Position numbers and translations under genes: made by a program | Source of the DNA: RPQK01 sp041946865 | GTDB lineage: Bacteria; Acidobacteriota; UBA6911; RPQK01 | Length of the DNA stretch: 64,000 nucleotides | Direction of reading: 5' to 3' | Assembly (NCBI GenBank): GCA_041946865.1 | Contig: JBHGBF010000028.1 | Location: 12,680-76,679 of the forward strand | Notes under the pieces: generated by a model | Seen by the model: only the letters and a program-made list of their open reading frames with translations | Told to the model about the DNA's origin: nothing | Database searches by the model: none | In this document: positions 16,640-24,443 of the stretch, one piece after another | How the letters are laid out: every line of letters starts with the position of its first letter | How positions within the stretch are numbered: position 1 is the stretch's first letter

Positions 16640-17811
16640 TGTGGTCTAGAACCTTCCAGCAAAAGTGCGCCCAGGCACTTCGCTGCCTCCTGGTAAGCAT
16701 CGCGCTCACCGAGCCTTTGGAGCGCCTGTTTCAACCTGTCACGCAGCAAGCAATACTCAGCCTTGTCCGTCAACAGCCGGAGAATAAAACCGCCTATCTG
16801 GTCGGCAGTGGCCTGGCCCTGCACAAATTCCGGCACGATTCGTTTGCCGGCCACCAGATTGGCGAGGCAGTAAGTGTCTGTAGTAGCAAACGGCTTGGCA
16901 AAATACCAGCTCGGGAGCGCCATCTTGTATACCATTGCAAAGGGTACCTGAAGGGCCATGGCCTCCAAGGTCGAAGTACCGCTCTTAATTATGGCACAAT
17001 CGGCACTTGCGAGCAGGGAGACCGACTCCCCCTCGCAGATTTGAAGCGAGAGCGAGACGCCGTTGCGAGCCGTCCAATTAGTATAGATGCAATCAAGTTG
17101 CTGTCGTCTCACCGGAGGGGCTTTCGCTACTGAAAAATCGACGTTAACCCGGTCGGCCAGGTATCGGGCGCTGTCGAGCAGCAACGGGAAAAGCCGCTCG
17201 ACTTCCTTTTTTCGACTGCCGGGAAACAGGGCCACTCGAGCCGGCCGCCCGTCGACCGGCGGTTGGCGGTCTGTCTGAAGCCGGATCCTGCGACGAAGTG
17301 ACGAGTAGGTAGGGTTCCCCACGTAGACCGCCTCCACTCCGTGGCGCTGGTAGAACTCCTGCTCGAAAGGGAAGATGACGAGCATCAAATCGACGTATTT
17401 GCGGATCTGGTTGACCCGTCCTCCTCGCCACGCCCAGGCTTGGGGACCGATGAAATAGCACACCCGGACACCGAGTCGCTTGAGCCGTTTGGCAAGACGC
17501 AGGTTAAAGTCGGGAAAATCAACCAGAACCGCCAGGCCGGGCCTTCGGGATTGGACTTCACGGATCAGCCGGCGGTAGAGATGGACGTAGTGCCGAAGAT
17601 GAGCCATCGCGTCCCAGGGGCCGATGGCGGCCAGCCGGGAGACGTCCTGGATCAGCTCGACTCCCTGCGCGGCCATCCGCGGCCCGCCGCTGCCAAACCA
17701 GTCGACCCGCAACTCGGGGAATTGACACTTGACCTGCTCAATCAGGCCGGCCCCATGCTGTTCGCCCGAGGCCTCACCCGTCACAATCAGCACTGATCGT
17801 TCGCTGGTCAC
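16636..17811 (-). CDS. lpxB: lipid-A-disaccharide synthase
   Basis: Peripheral membrane GT19 glycosyltransferase that joins UDP-2,3-diacylglucosamine and lipid X to form the lipid A disaccharide. 391 residues, normal length. Family motifs: GEASGEQHGAGLI at 12-24, WFGSGGPRMAAQG near 38, the DFPDFNLRLAK segment near 98, QAWAWRGGRVNQIRKYVD near 124, LFPGSRKKEV near 192, and SGTSTLEAM near 283. It overlaps mnmA upstream and the M1-like gene downstream by four bases each, forming a tight three-gene operon. Presence shows an LPS-bearing outer membrane. Confidence 0.96.
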   Translation of the reverse strand: MTSERSVLIVTGEASGEQHGAGLIEQVKCQFPELRVDWFGSGGPRMAAQGVELIQDVSRLAAIGPWDAMAHLRHYVHLYRRLIREVQSRRPGLAVLVDFPDFNLRLAKRLKRLGVRVCYFIGPQAWAWRGGRVNQIRKYVDLMLVIFPFEQEFYQRHGVEAVYVGNPTYSSLRRRIRLQTDRQPPVDGRPARVALFPGSRKKEVERLFPLLLDSARYLADRVNVDFSVAKAPPVRRQQLDCIYTNWTARNGVSLSLQICEGESVSLLASADCAIIKSGTSTLEAMALQVPFAMVYKMALPSWYFAKPFATTDTYCLANLVAGKRIVPEFVQGQATADQIGGFILRLLTDKAEYCLLRDRLKQALQRLGERDAYQEAAKCLGALLLEGSRPQ

Positions 17812-18962
17812 GCGATTTCGCCTTCGTTACTGTTTTCCCTCTCCAGCTCCACAGCCTGCCGAATCCAGCCTCCACCCAGAACCCGGTCGGCGTCGTAAAA
17901 AACCGCCGCCTGACCAGGTGTCACAGCCATCTGCGGCGAATCAAACAGCACCCTGACATGGTCTTTTCTGACCTCGAGGGTGGCCTCAGCTTCGGGATGT
18001 CGAGCCCGGATCTTCACCGAAGCCCGCACGGGGCTGGGCGGCGCCGTTCCGGCAATCCAGCTCACCCGCTCGGCAATCAGGCCCCGGCTGTAGACATCCT
18101 CCTTGTAGCCGACGATGACGGCGTTCCGGCCGAGATCCAGGCACAGCACATACAAAGGCCGCGGGTGACCGATACCCAGGCCCTTTCGCTGCCCGACTGT
18201 GAAGCGGTGGATGCCGGAGTGCCGTCCCAGCACGCTTCCGTCCTTCGTGAGTATGGGCCCCGGCCGGGCCGCGGCCTGCGCCTGTCGCCCCAGATCCACG
18301 TCGACCTCTGCCGCGTGACGCTGGATAAAGCCGGCGTAATCGCGATCCGGCACAAAGCAGATTTCCTGGCTTTCATGCTTAAAGGCCGTCTCCAGTCCCT
18401 GTTCGCGCGCCAGTTGGCGGACCTGGGGCTTCTTCAAATCGCCGACCGGGAACAGAGTCCGGGCCAGCTGTTGCTGTGTCAGCTCAAACAGGTAATAGGA
18501 CTGATCTTTCGCCGGGTCCTTGCCCTTCAGGAGCTGGTAGCCGTTGCTTCCCGAGCGCTCGATGCGCGCGTAGTGGCCGGTCGCAACACACTCGATCCCG
18601 ACTTGCCTGGCGAAATTCATCAACTTGTCGAACTTCAGGAAGCTGTTACAGAGTATACAGGGCGACGGGGTCTTGCCAGCCAGGTAATTGCCCATGAAGG
18701 GCTGAATGACGCGCTTTTGAAACTCTTCCTGGAGGTTGAGGACATAGAACGGAAATCCCAGGCGTTCGGCCACCCGGCGAGCATCGTAGACATCGTCAGT
18801 CGAGCAGCAGCTCCCGACCACGTGGGAGCCCTCGCGGACCGGGTTACGCCGGTAATCCCAGAGCTGCATGCTGCAGCCCACCACCTCATGGCCCTGAAGC
18901 TTCAGAATCAAAGCGGCCGTCGAACTGTCGACACCTCCGCTCATCGCGACAAGTACACGCAT
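17808..18962 (-). CDS. mnmA: tRNA-specific 2-thiouridylase MnmA
   Basis: Transfers sulfur to U34 of Lys, Glu and Gln tRNAs. 384 residues, with the PP-loop SGGVDSS at 8-14, the PCILCNSFLKF segment carrying the likely catalytic Cys105 and ESQEICFVPD carrying Cys202, and the C-terminal beta-barrel with GQAAVFYD. First gene of the mnmA-lpxB-M1-like operon (four-base overlaps). It is preceded by a 123-base gap with no recognised gene. Confidence 0.97.
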   Translation of the reverse strand: MRVLVAMSGGVDSSTAALILKLQGHEVVGCSMQLWDYRRNPVREGSHVVGSCCSTDDVYDARRVAERLGFPFYVLNLQEEFQKRVIQPFMGNYLAGKTPSPCILCNSFLKFDKLMNFARQVGIECVATGHYARIERSGSNGYQLLKGKDPAKDQSYYLFELTQQQLARTLFPVGDLKKPQVRQLAREQGLETAFKHESQEICFVPDRDYAGFIQRHAAEVDVDLGRQAQAAARPGPILTKDGSVLGRHSGIHRFTVGQRKGLGIGHPRPLYVLCLDLGRNAVIVGYKEDVYSRGLIAERVSWIAGTAPPSPVRASVKIRARHPEAEATLEVRKDHVRVLFDSPQMAVTPGQAAVFYDADRVLGGGWIRQAVELERENSNEGEIA

Positions 18963-19085
18963 AACACCGACCAGCTATCCAACTGCAAGACTGACCTGGG
19001 CGCCTGCGGGCCGAAGGAAATGGGATCCAAGGCTCATACGACGATTTCAAGTCAGTCCGGTCAGTCGGTCAGTGGGCCAGTCGCT

Positions 19086-19868
19086 TTACCTCCACAAAAT
19101 CGAACGTGAGACGATCTCGATTTGAGAATACGCGAGCGGAACCAGGTAGGGTTCAATCTGGCTCGCTTGGGCTTCGTAATCGGTCAGGACTTCGTTGTAG
19201 CGGTTCAAGAACTCACGGCAAAGCGCATCAAATCTCGTCTTTCCGTCCACGCCCATACCCTCGGCCAGAGGGCTGGGGGGAAAGGCGGAGATGGGCTGGT
19301 TCGCATCCAGCAGCATCCGGCTCATTTGCTCGCGCAGTGCATTGAACGTATCCTGAATTCGGATCGTGCGGCGCGCTCGCCAGCTCTCCGTCGGTTCCTC
19401 CCGCTCGGCCTGGCTGATCAGGCGCCTTTCCAGCTCGACAAAGCGGTGATAGAAGAGCTCTCGTACTTTCCGGAGGTCCTTTTCGCGCCGGTCGCGACAC
19501 TCCTCCCGGCACCGATTGATGAAATCCGCCTGGCTTTCCCCACAATGGGAAAAAATCCCAAGAGTAAGGCTCTTCCAGGCGCGCGGCCGATAGTACCGGG
19601 TTAAGTACCGAATCACTTTCTGGTCCGCCAGCTCCGGCCAGCCTAATACGGTGGTGACCGGAGTCTCCACCAGCTCGGCCGGATCCAGCCATTTGACCAT
19701 GTCTGCCGTCCACTCCAAATCAAGATCGTCTATCCAAGGGGCTTCGGCAAACAGACCCCAGTCGGAATAACGATAGCCCGAGCGCATATCCTGAAGATCG
19801 ATCTTGAGCTCGAACAGAAGCGAAGGCACTGCCAGGGAATCACTGCTTCTAAACCGATAATGCTTCAC
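19086..19868 (-). CDS. hypothetical protein, helix-rich, divergent from the ECF sigma gene
   Basis: Not recognised. GTG 19868 is preferred because GAGGAG lies seven bases before it and TATAAT lies about 34 bases before it; this gives 260 residues beginning VKHYRFRSSDSLAVPSLLFE. Residues 30-95 are Trp/Asp-rich with LDPAELVETPVTTVLGWPEL; about 115-190 is a strongly charged, probably coiled-coil region (RCREECRDRREKDLRKVREL). No signal peptide or membrane segment, so cytoplasmic. It sits back to back with the sigma-54-driven sigma-factor gene and could share its control. The 123 bases before mnmA downstream hold nothing visible. Confidence 0.65.
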   Translation of the reverse strand: MKHYRFRSSDSLAVPSLLFELKIDLQDMRSGYRYSDWGLFAEAPWIDDLDLEWTADMVKWLDPAELVETPVTTVLGWPELADQKVIRYLTRYYRPRAWKSLTLGIFSHCGESQADFINRCREECRDRREKDLRKVRELFYHRFVELERRLISQAEREEPTESWRARRTIRIQDTFNALREQMSRMLLDANQPISAFPPSPLAEGMGVDGKTRFDALCREFLNRYNEVLTDYEAQASQIEPYLVPLAYSQIEIVSRSILWR

Positions 19869-19901
19869 CGCCCAGCTCCTCGTCGTTTCTGGAGGGGTCA
19901 A

Positions 19902-19907
19902 ATTATA
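19902..19907 (-). promoter_or_regulatory. TATAAT -10 box for the hypothetical gene
   Basis: Perfect TATAAT on the minus strand; transcription would start near 19895, just upstream of the GAGGAG ribosome site. No good -35 hexamer is seen at 16-18 bases, so activation by a regulator is possible. Confidence 0.4.
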
Positions 19908-19955
19908 GCAAACCGGTGACGTTTTTGGACGGTCCACTCAATTGTCATACACCGC

Positions 19956-20042
19956 TGTCAAATCCTTTGACACCTGGCTAAGACCTTGCTGCCGCTGGCG
20001 TTTCAGCCTGATCATCTCGGGCATGTGTCAAGCTGTTTGACA
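19956..20042. promoter_or_regulatory. two enhancer-like dyads TGTCAA-N5-TTGACA
   Basis: Two perfect inverted repeats, at 19956-19972 and 20026-20042, share half-sites TGTCAA/TTGACA with a five-base centre; their centres are 70 bases apart, close to seven helical turns. They lie about 60 and 130 bases upstream of the -24/-12 promoter at 20096-20112, the usual place for binding sites of NtrC-type activators. The first can be read as 7-3-7 (TGTCAAA/TTTGACA), the second as 7-5-7 (GTGTCAA/TTGACAC). No other copy was noticed in the window. Confidence 0.7.
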
Positions 20043-20095
20043 CCGGCCCACCTCCGGCCCGGGCCGCAAACCCACCGCCGGCGGGGTTCTTCGCT

Positions 20096-20112
20096 TTGGC
20101 ACGCGCTTTGCT
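20096..20112 (+). promoter_or_regulatory. sigma-54 (-24/-12) promoter of the ECF sigma gene
   Basis: TTGGCACGCGCTTTGCT matches the sigma-54 consensus TTGGCACG-N4-TTGC in every conserved position, with GG (20098-20099) and GC (20110-20111) ten bases apart. Transcription would start near 20122, which makes ATG 20141 the start codon of the sigma factor. Confidence 0.82.
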
Positions 20113-20140
20113 AAGAGGAAAGGTGTACACGGAGGCGAGC

Positions 20141-20710
20141 ATGGGAACTTACATTGCGAGCGTTTCGCCCTTTGAAGCAGACCTGATGACCCGAATACAG
20201 GCCCGGGAAGACGGGGCCTTCACCGAGTTGTTCGAGCGCTTTGAGAACAAGATCTATCGCACCGCCCTGCGGATGTTGAAAGAAGAGCAGTCGGCCTATG
20301 ACGCCCTGCAAGAGACGTTTTTGAACGTGTACCGTGCAGCCCGGTATTTCCGTGGCGACTCCAAGGTCGGCACCTGGATCAACAGGATCGCGATTAACGT
20401 CTGCCTGGAGATGATCAGGAAGAACCGGCGGCACGAGAACCGGACGGACGAGGACATTTCCGAGAACCTGAGTTTACCGGACGAGAGCTCAAAGAGCCCG
20501 TTACAGACAATCGAGCAGGCGGAGATTCGTGCCCGGGTCCGAAGGGGACTGTCACGCCTCGGCCGGAAGCACCGGATCGTCGTGCGCATGCATGACCTGG
20601 AAGGCTTCACCATCCGTGAGATTGCCGAGCGCCTCGGCGTCGCCGAGGGCACCATCAAGTCTCGCCTGTTTTACGGGCGCGAAGAGCTCAAAAGATACCT
20701 CAGCAACTGA
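20141..20710 (+). CDS. ECF-type RNA polymerase sigma factor
   Basis: A 189-residue group 4 sigma factor. Region 2 is seen in FTELFERFENKIYRTALRML..AYDALQETFLNVYRAARYFRGDSKVGTWINRIAIN and region 4 in VRMHDLEGFTIREIAERLGVAEGTIKSRLFYGREEL. ATG 20141 is chosen over a longer frame because GGAGG lies six bases upstream and the sigma-54 promoter ends at 20112. No anti-sigma factor follows; instead the gene converges with, and its last 40 bases overlap, the NtrC-type gene. Being itself under a sigma-54 promoter makes this a sigma-factor cascade. Confidence 0.93.
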   Translation: MGTYIASVSPFEADLMTRIQAREDGAFTELFERFENKIYRTALRMLKEEQSAYDALQETFLNVYRAARYFRGDSKVGTWINRIAINVCLEMIRKNRRHENRTDEDISENLSLPDESSKSPLQTIEQAEIRARVRRGLSRLGRKHRIVVRMHDLEGFTIREIAERLGVAEGTIKSRLFYGREELKRYLSN

Positions 20711-22044
20711 GAGGGCCGGGAAGGGGCAATGTCGTCCAGAATGAGCCTCTTCTCGAATTCCGCTACCTTTTCTTTCAATCCCCCGGCGTTGGTCCCGCCG
20801 GTGCTGGACGCGAGCCGCACGCGTTCGGAAACCATAGACGGGGGAATCGGCTGATCGGGTTCGCACAAAATGACCATGCGCTCGACCTCGTTTTCCAGCT
20901 CCCGAACGTTGCCCGGCCAGTCGAAGGCTCGCAGCAGCGCCAGGGTTTGCGGTTCAAACGACGGGACGGGCTTGTTCAATCGCCGCCGGCATCGATCCAG
21001 GAAGTAATGGCACAGGGCCACGATGTCGTCCCGCCGGGTGCGTAGCGGGGGGACAAACACTGCAAAGACGTTGAGGCGGAAAAAGAGATCCTGGCGGAAC
21101 CGCCCCGCTTCAACCTCGCGGCTCAGCACCCGATTGGTTGACGCAATAATCCGCACGTCGACTTTCCGGGGCGCCTGGGCGCCTACGGGCAGGATCTCGG
21201 CATCCTGCAGCACGCGGAGAAGCTTCACCTGCAAGTCGAGCGGCGCTTCGCCGATCTCGTCCAGGTACAGGGTTCCCTGGTGCGCCAGCTCAAAATGACC
21301 CTTGCGATTCTCGATCGCGCCCGTGAAAGAGCCTTTCTTGTGGCCGAAAAAAGCGCTCTCGATCAGCTCTGACGGTATGGCGCCGCAGTTGACGGCAATG
21401 AAGGGCTGGTCGGCCCTGGGGCTGTGATCGTGGATGTAGCGGGCCAGCAGTTCCTTCCCGGTTCCGGTCTCGCCCTGAATCAGAACCGTTGAATTAGTAG
21501 GGACGACGCGATCAATCAGGCGCATCAACTCCCGCATCTCCTGGCTCTCGAAAACCAGCTGCTTGCCCACCGGCTCGAGCGACTCGATCTCCTGGCGCAG
21601 CCGGAGGTTCTCTCTTTCAAGCTTCTCATTCGCCCGCCTTAACTCCTCGCTTAGCCGCTCGTTCTCCTTGCGCAGCTGCCATCGCTCGATTTCCTGTCGC
21701 AGGGCCTCCTTGAGAGCGACCGGTTCCCAGGGCTTGGTGATGTAGCGCTGCACCTGGCCCTGATTGATTGCGTCCATGAGGTATTCGACGTCGGTGTAAC
21801 CCGTGAGGATGATCCGTATGGTATCGGGCCGGACTTCCCGCGCCTGCCGCAGCAGGTTCACCCCGCTCATGCCCGGCATTCTCTGATCGGTGATGATTGC
21901 GACGATCGGCCGCTCCTTGAGGATAAGCAGCGCTTCGTCCCCTGTCTTCGCCTCTTTGACGGTGTAGTCGGTCAGAAACGTGCGTTTCAGTTTCTGCAGG
22001 TTCGCCGGTTCGTCATCGACGATCAGGATTTCGTGTTTGCTCAT
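20671..22044 (-). CDS. NtrC-type sigma-54 activator lacking its DNA-binding domain
   Basis: Response regulator of 457 residues: receiver with phospho-acceptor Asp53 (ITDQRMPG), a coiled linker (about 115-155), and an AAA+ domain with Walker A GETGTGKE at 191-198, the sigma-54 contact loop GSFTGA at 238-243 (GAFTGA variant) and Walker B LYLDE ending at 263. After ENEVERMVILCEP the usual linker leads into the first helix (EFEKRLILDD) of the Fis-type domain, then the reading diverges into PSRPSQLLRYLLSSSRP and stops: the helix-turn-helix is absent. Its last 40 bases are antisense to the end of the ECF sigma gene. Coupled by four-base overlap to the histidine kinase upstream. Confidence 0.92.
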   Translation of the reverse strand: MSKHEILIVDDEPANLQKLKRTFLTDYTVKEAKTGDEALLILKERPIVAIITDQRMPGMSGVNLLRQAREVRPDTIRIILTGYTDVEYLMDAINQGQVQRYITKPWEPVALKEALRQEIERWQLRKENERLSEELRRANEKLERENLRLRQEIESLEPVGKQLVFESQEMRELMRLIDRVVPTNSTVLIQGETGTGKELLARYIHDHSPRADQPFIAVNCGAIPSELIESAFFGHKKGSFTGAIENRKGHFELAHQGTLYLDEIGEAPLDLQVKLLRVLQDAEILPVGAQAPRKVDVRIIASTNRVLSREVEAGRFRQDLFFRLNVFAVFVPPLRTRRDDIVALCHYFLDRCRRRLNKPVPSFEPQTLALLRAFDWPGNVRELENEVERMVILCEPDQPIPPSMVSERVRLASSTGGTNAGGLKEKVAEFEKRLILDDIAPSRPSQLLRYLLSSSRP

Positions 22045-24170
22045 GCCGGTTTGACTGGTAGCTGGACTCGAAAAACGGTTCCCTCACCCTTCTGGCTCTG
22101 GGCCTCAATGGATCCGTGGTGTTGCTGGATGATTCCGTAACTGATGCTCAACCCGAGGCCGGTTCCCTGGCCGGCCGGCTTGGTCGTGAAGAAGGGCTCG
22201 AAGATCCGGCTCAGATCCTGCTTGTCGATCCCTACGCCGTTGTCTTCCACCTCGACGACGACTTTGCCGTTTCGGCAGCTGCTCCGGATCCAGATGTCCC
22301 CTTCCGCGACAATGGCCTGGCAGGCATTGCTGAGGAGATTGAGGAACACCTGGCTCATCTTGCCCGGATGGCATTCGACCTGCGGAACCTGCCCGAACTC
22401 CTTGTGAATCCGGATGCGGTCGCGATACTCGTTGTGAAGGAGATTGAGGGCAAGATTGATCGGCTCGTGGATGTCCACTGCCCGAAACTCCTCGCGTTCC
22501 AGCCGGGAGAAGGTCTTCAGATCGCTGATAATCGAGTGGATTCGCCCCGCGCCTTCCTCGAAATTCTTGACCAGCGTCTCGAGGTCCTCCAGCATGAACT
22601 CGTAGTTCATCTGTTCCTTGAGCCGTTGGATTTCTTCGGCGCCTGCCGGATTCAGACTGGCTTTGCTTTCGTATAACGCAATCAGATGTTTCAGGTTGTG
22701 GATGTACTGCTTGAGGAAATCCGTGTTCCCGTAAATGAAGTTCAGCGGGTTCTTGATCTCATGGGCGATGCCGGACACGAGTTGCCCGAGAGACGCCATT
22801 TTTTCGCTCTGGATCAGCTGGACCTGCGTTTCCTTCAGCTCCTCATAAGCTTTCTGGACCTCGCGGTTGCTTTTCTCGAGCTCTTGGGTGCGCTCGCGGA
22901 CTTTTTCCTCGAGCCTCTTGTTCAAATCGATCAACGCCTGGCTCCGGTCTTCGAGCGAACGGGCCATCCGATTGAAAGTCTTGGCCAACTCGCCGATCTC
23001 GTCACTGCCGCTCACCACGACCCGCTGGCTGTAGTCTCCTCCCGCTATCACGCTCGCTCCTTGGGTCAGTCTCTTGACAGGGATGGTGATACCGCGGGCG
23101 ACCGAGTAAGTCAGGATAATGACCAGCAGGATCGAGACCGAAACCGCCCCAATCACGATGTTCTTCAGTTCCACAACCGGGGCAAAAATCTGCTTTTCAT
23201 CGATACCCACGGCGCAAACCCAGCGAAAGAACTCGTGGTTGACGGGCGCGATGCCGCTAATCCGGGCCACCCCGGCCGGGTACTCGTATTGGGCATTCTT
23301 TCTTCCCTGGAGGATCGCCTTGTGGAGATTCTCGAGGCTCAGCTCCTGGCTGAGCGTCCGGCCGTAGTTATTCTGGTCTGCAGATAGCTGCACCGGCGTC
23401 GAAAGCCCGAAGCGATTGGTCCTGAATCGGTCGCCGATAATGGTGTTGCGGTCTTCGGCCAGGAGAAAGGCATACCCGGAACTCAGCGACTGCTGCTCGA
23501 GGTCTTCCTCCACTTTGTCCAGAATTTCCTGGATGAACTCCCAGTTCATCAAACCGAGAACGCCGCCGATAACCTCGCCTTTTTCACTCAACACCGGCGC
23601 CGCGAAGCCAATCGAGTACTGCCGGGCCAGATCCTCGTTCTGATAGCCGTACATCTCCTCGACGAGCCGGGACTTGTGCCATTGAATGTATCCGAACCTC
23701 CCGCTCTGCACCTGCTTGAGCCAGTCGGAGCCCGGGGTAAAAGACAGGAGATTCTGCCCTTTGATCTGGTCGGCTCGGTCGGCATCGAGATGAATCCCGA
23801 CTCGGTTGCGATCGGCCGTGTTCGATACCAGGATGTTCCCGTTCCGGTCAAACAGGACCAGCAGATCGTAGACTTCGTGAATTTCGACAAGGAAGTCGAG
23901 AAGCTGCTTCGGGTCTGGGCTTCGGTCGCCGCTCAGGTAGTCCCGGAAGTCACGATACAGGCTGGTGGAGATCATCTCCTCGGTCTTCTCGAGGAGAGTC
24001 AACTGAATGGTGTCGCTAATGTCACGGGCAATCTGTTCCAGAAAGAGCGCAATCCGATCCTCGGTGATCCGGTTCTTGGCTTGAAAGTAGGAGAAAACGG
24101 AAACGCCAATCAACGGAACCAGGCACAAAGGCAGAATCAGAAGAAGCAGTTTGTATTTCAGACTCTGCAT
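22041..24170 (-). CDS. membrane sensor histidine kinase (Cache-HAMP-HisKA-HATPase)
   Basis: 709 residues. Helix 1 (about 7-27) and helix 2 (about 335-355) bracket a periplasmic Cache-like sensor domain; then HAMP (SDEIGELAKTFNRMARSL, about 390-410), a long coiled coil, HisKA with His470 in SGIAHEIKNPLNF, and HATPase with DNGVGIDKQDL, FEPFFTTKPAGQGTGLGLS. The ligand is unknown. It overlaps the activator gene by four bases, so the two form a cognate pair. The kinase is complete even though its partner has lost the DNA-binding domain. Confidence 0.95.
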   Translation of the reverse strand: MQSLKYKLLLLILPLCLVPLIGVSVFSYFQAKNRITEDRIALFLEQIARDISDTIQLTLLEKTEEMISTSLYRDFRDYLSGDRSPDPKQLLDFLVEIHEVYDLLVLFDRNGNILVSNTADRNRVGIHLDADRADQIKGQNLLSFTPGSDWLKQVQSGRFGYIQWHKSRLVEEMYGYQNEDLARQYSIGFAAPVLSEKGEVIGGVLGLMNWEFIQEILDKVEEDLEQQSLSSGYAFLLAEDRNTIIGDRFRTNRFGLSTPVQLSADQNNYGRTLSQELSLENLHKAILQGRKNAQYEYPAGVARISGIAPVNHEFFRWVCAVGIDEKQIFAPVVELKNIVIGAVSVSILLVIILTYSVARGITIPVKRLTQGASVIAGGDYSQRVVVSGSDEIGELAKTFNRMARSLEDRSQALIDLNKRLEEKVRERTQELEKSNREVQKAYEELKETQVQLIQSEKMASLGQLVSGIAHEIKNPLNFIYGNTDFLKQYIHNLKHLIALYESKASLNPAGAEEIQRLKEQMNYEFMLEDLETLVKNFEEGAGRIHSIISDLKTFSRLEREEFRAVDIHEPINLALNLLHNEYRDRIRIHKEFGQVPQVECHPGKMSQVFLNLLSNACQAIVAEGDIWIRSSCRNGKVVVEVEDNGVGIDKQDLSRIFEPFFTTKPAGQGTGLGLSISYGIIQQHHGSIEAQSQKGEGTVFRVQLPVKPA

Positions 24171-24257
24171 GCCCGGACCCTGGAGTCAAGACTCTTAACA
24201 GCGAACTGACAAGGGATCTTACACCCGCGGCCACGTCCGAGACAACCAGTGCCTCGA

Positions 24258-24288
24258 CCCCTTGATCCGGTGGATATAAAACAAGGGG
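24258..24288. repeat. nested inverted repeat in the kinase/MerR gap
   Basis: CCCCTTG pairs with CAAGGGG over 17 bases, and inside it ATCC pairs with GGAT (loop GGT, bulge ATAAAA). It lies in the 273-base divergent gap between the histidine kinase and the MerR-like gene. Could be an operator or an RNA structure; no T-run. Confidence 0.35.
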
Positions 24289-24392
24289 CCATATTCTGGC
24301 GTTATCGAATTGCAGACCGGAAGCGTCTTTACTGCCCGTTTCCAAATCGCTTACCCCTCTGATTCGGCACGGTTTCCGGGTGTCGTCCGGGA

Positions 24393-24421
24393 TTGACTTA
24401 AGAGTACGAGGACTCTATGAT
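24393..24421 (+). promoter_or_regulatory. sigma-70 promoter of the MerR-like gene with a dyad in the spacer
   Basis: TTGACT, 17 bases, TATGAT. The spacer contains AGAGT-N6-ACTCT (24402-24417 region), a dyad lying between the two boxes as MerR-family operators do. Transcription would begin near 24428, about 16 bases before the ATG. Confidence 0.6.
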
Positions 24422-24443
24422 CTAACCTTTCCCCCGGAAAAGC

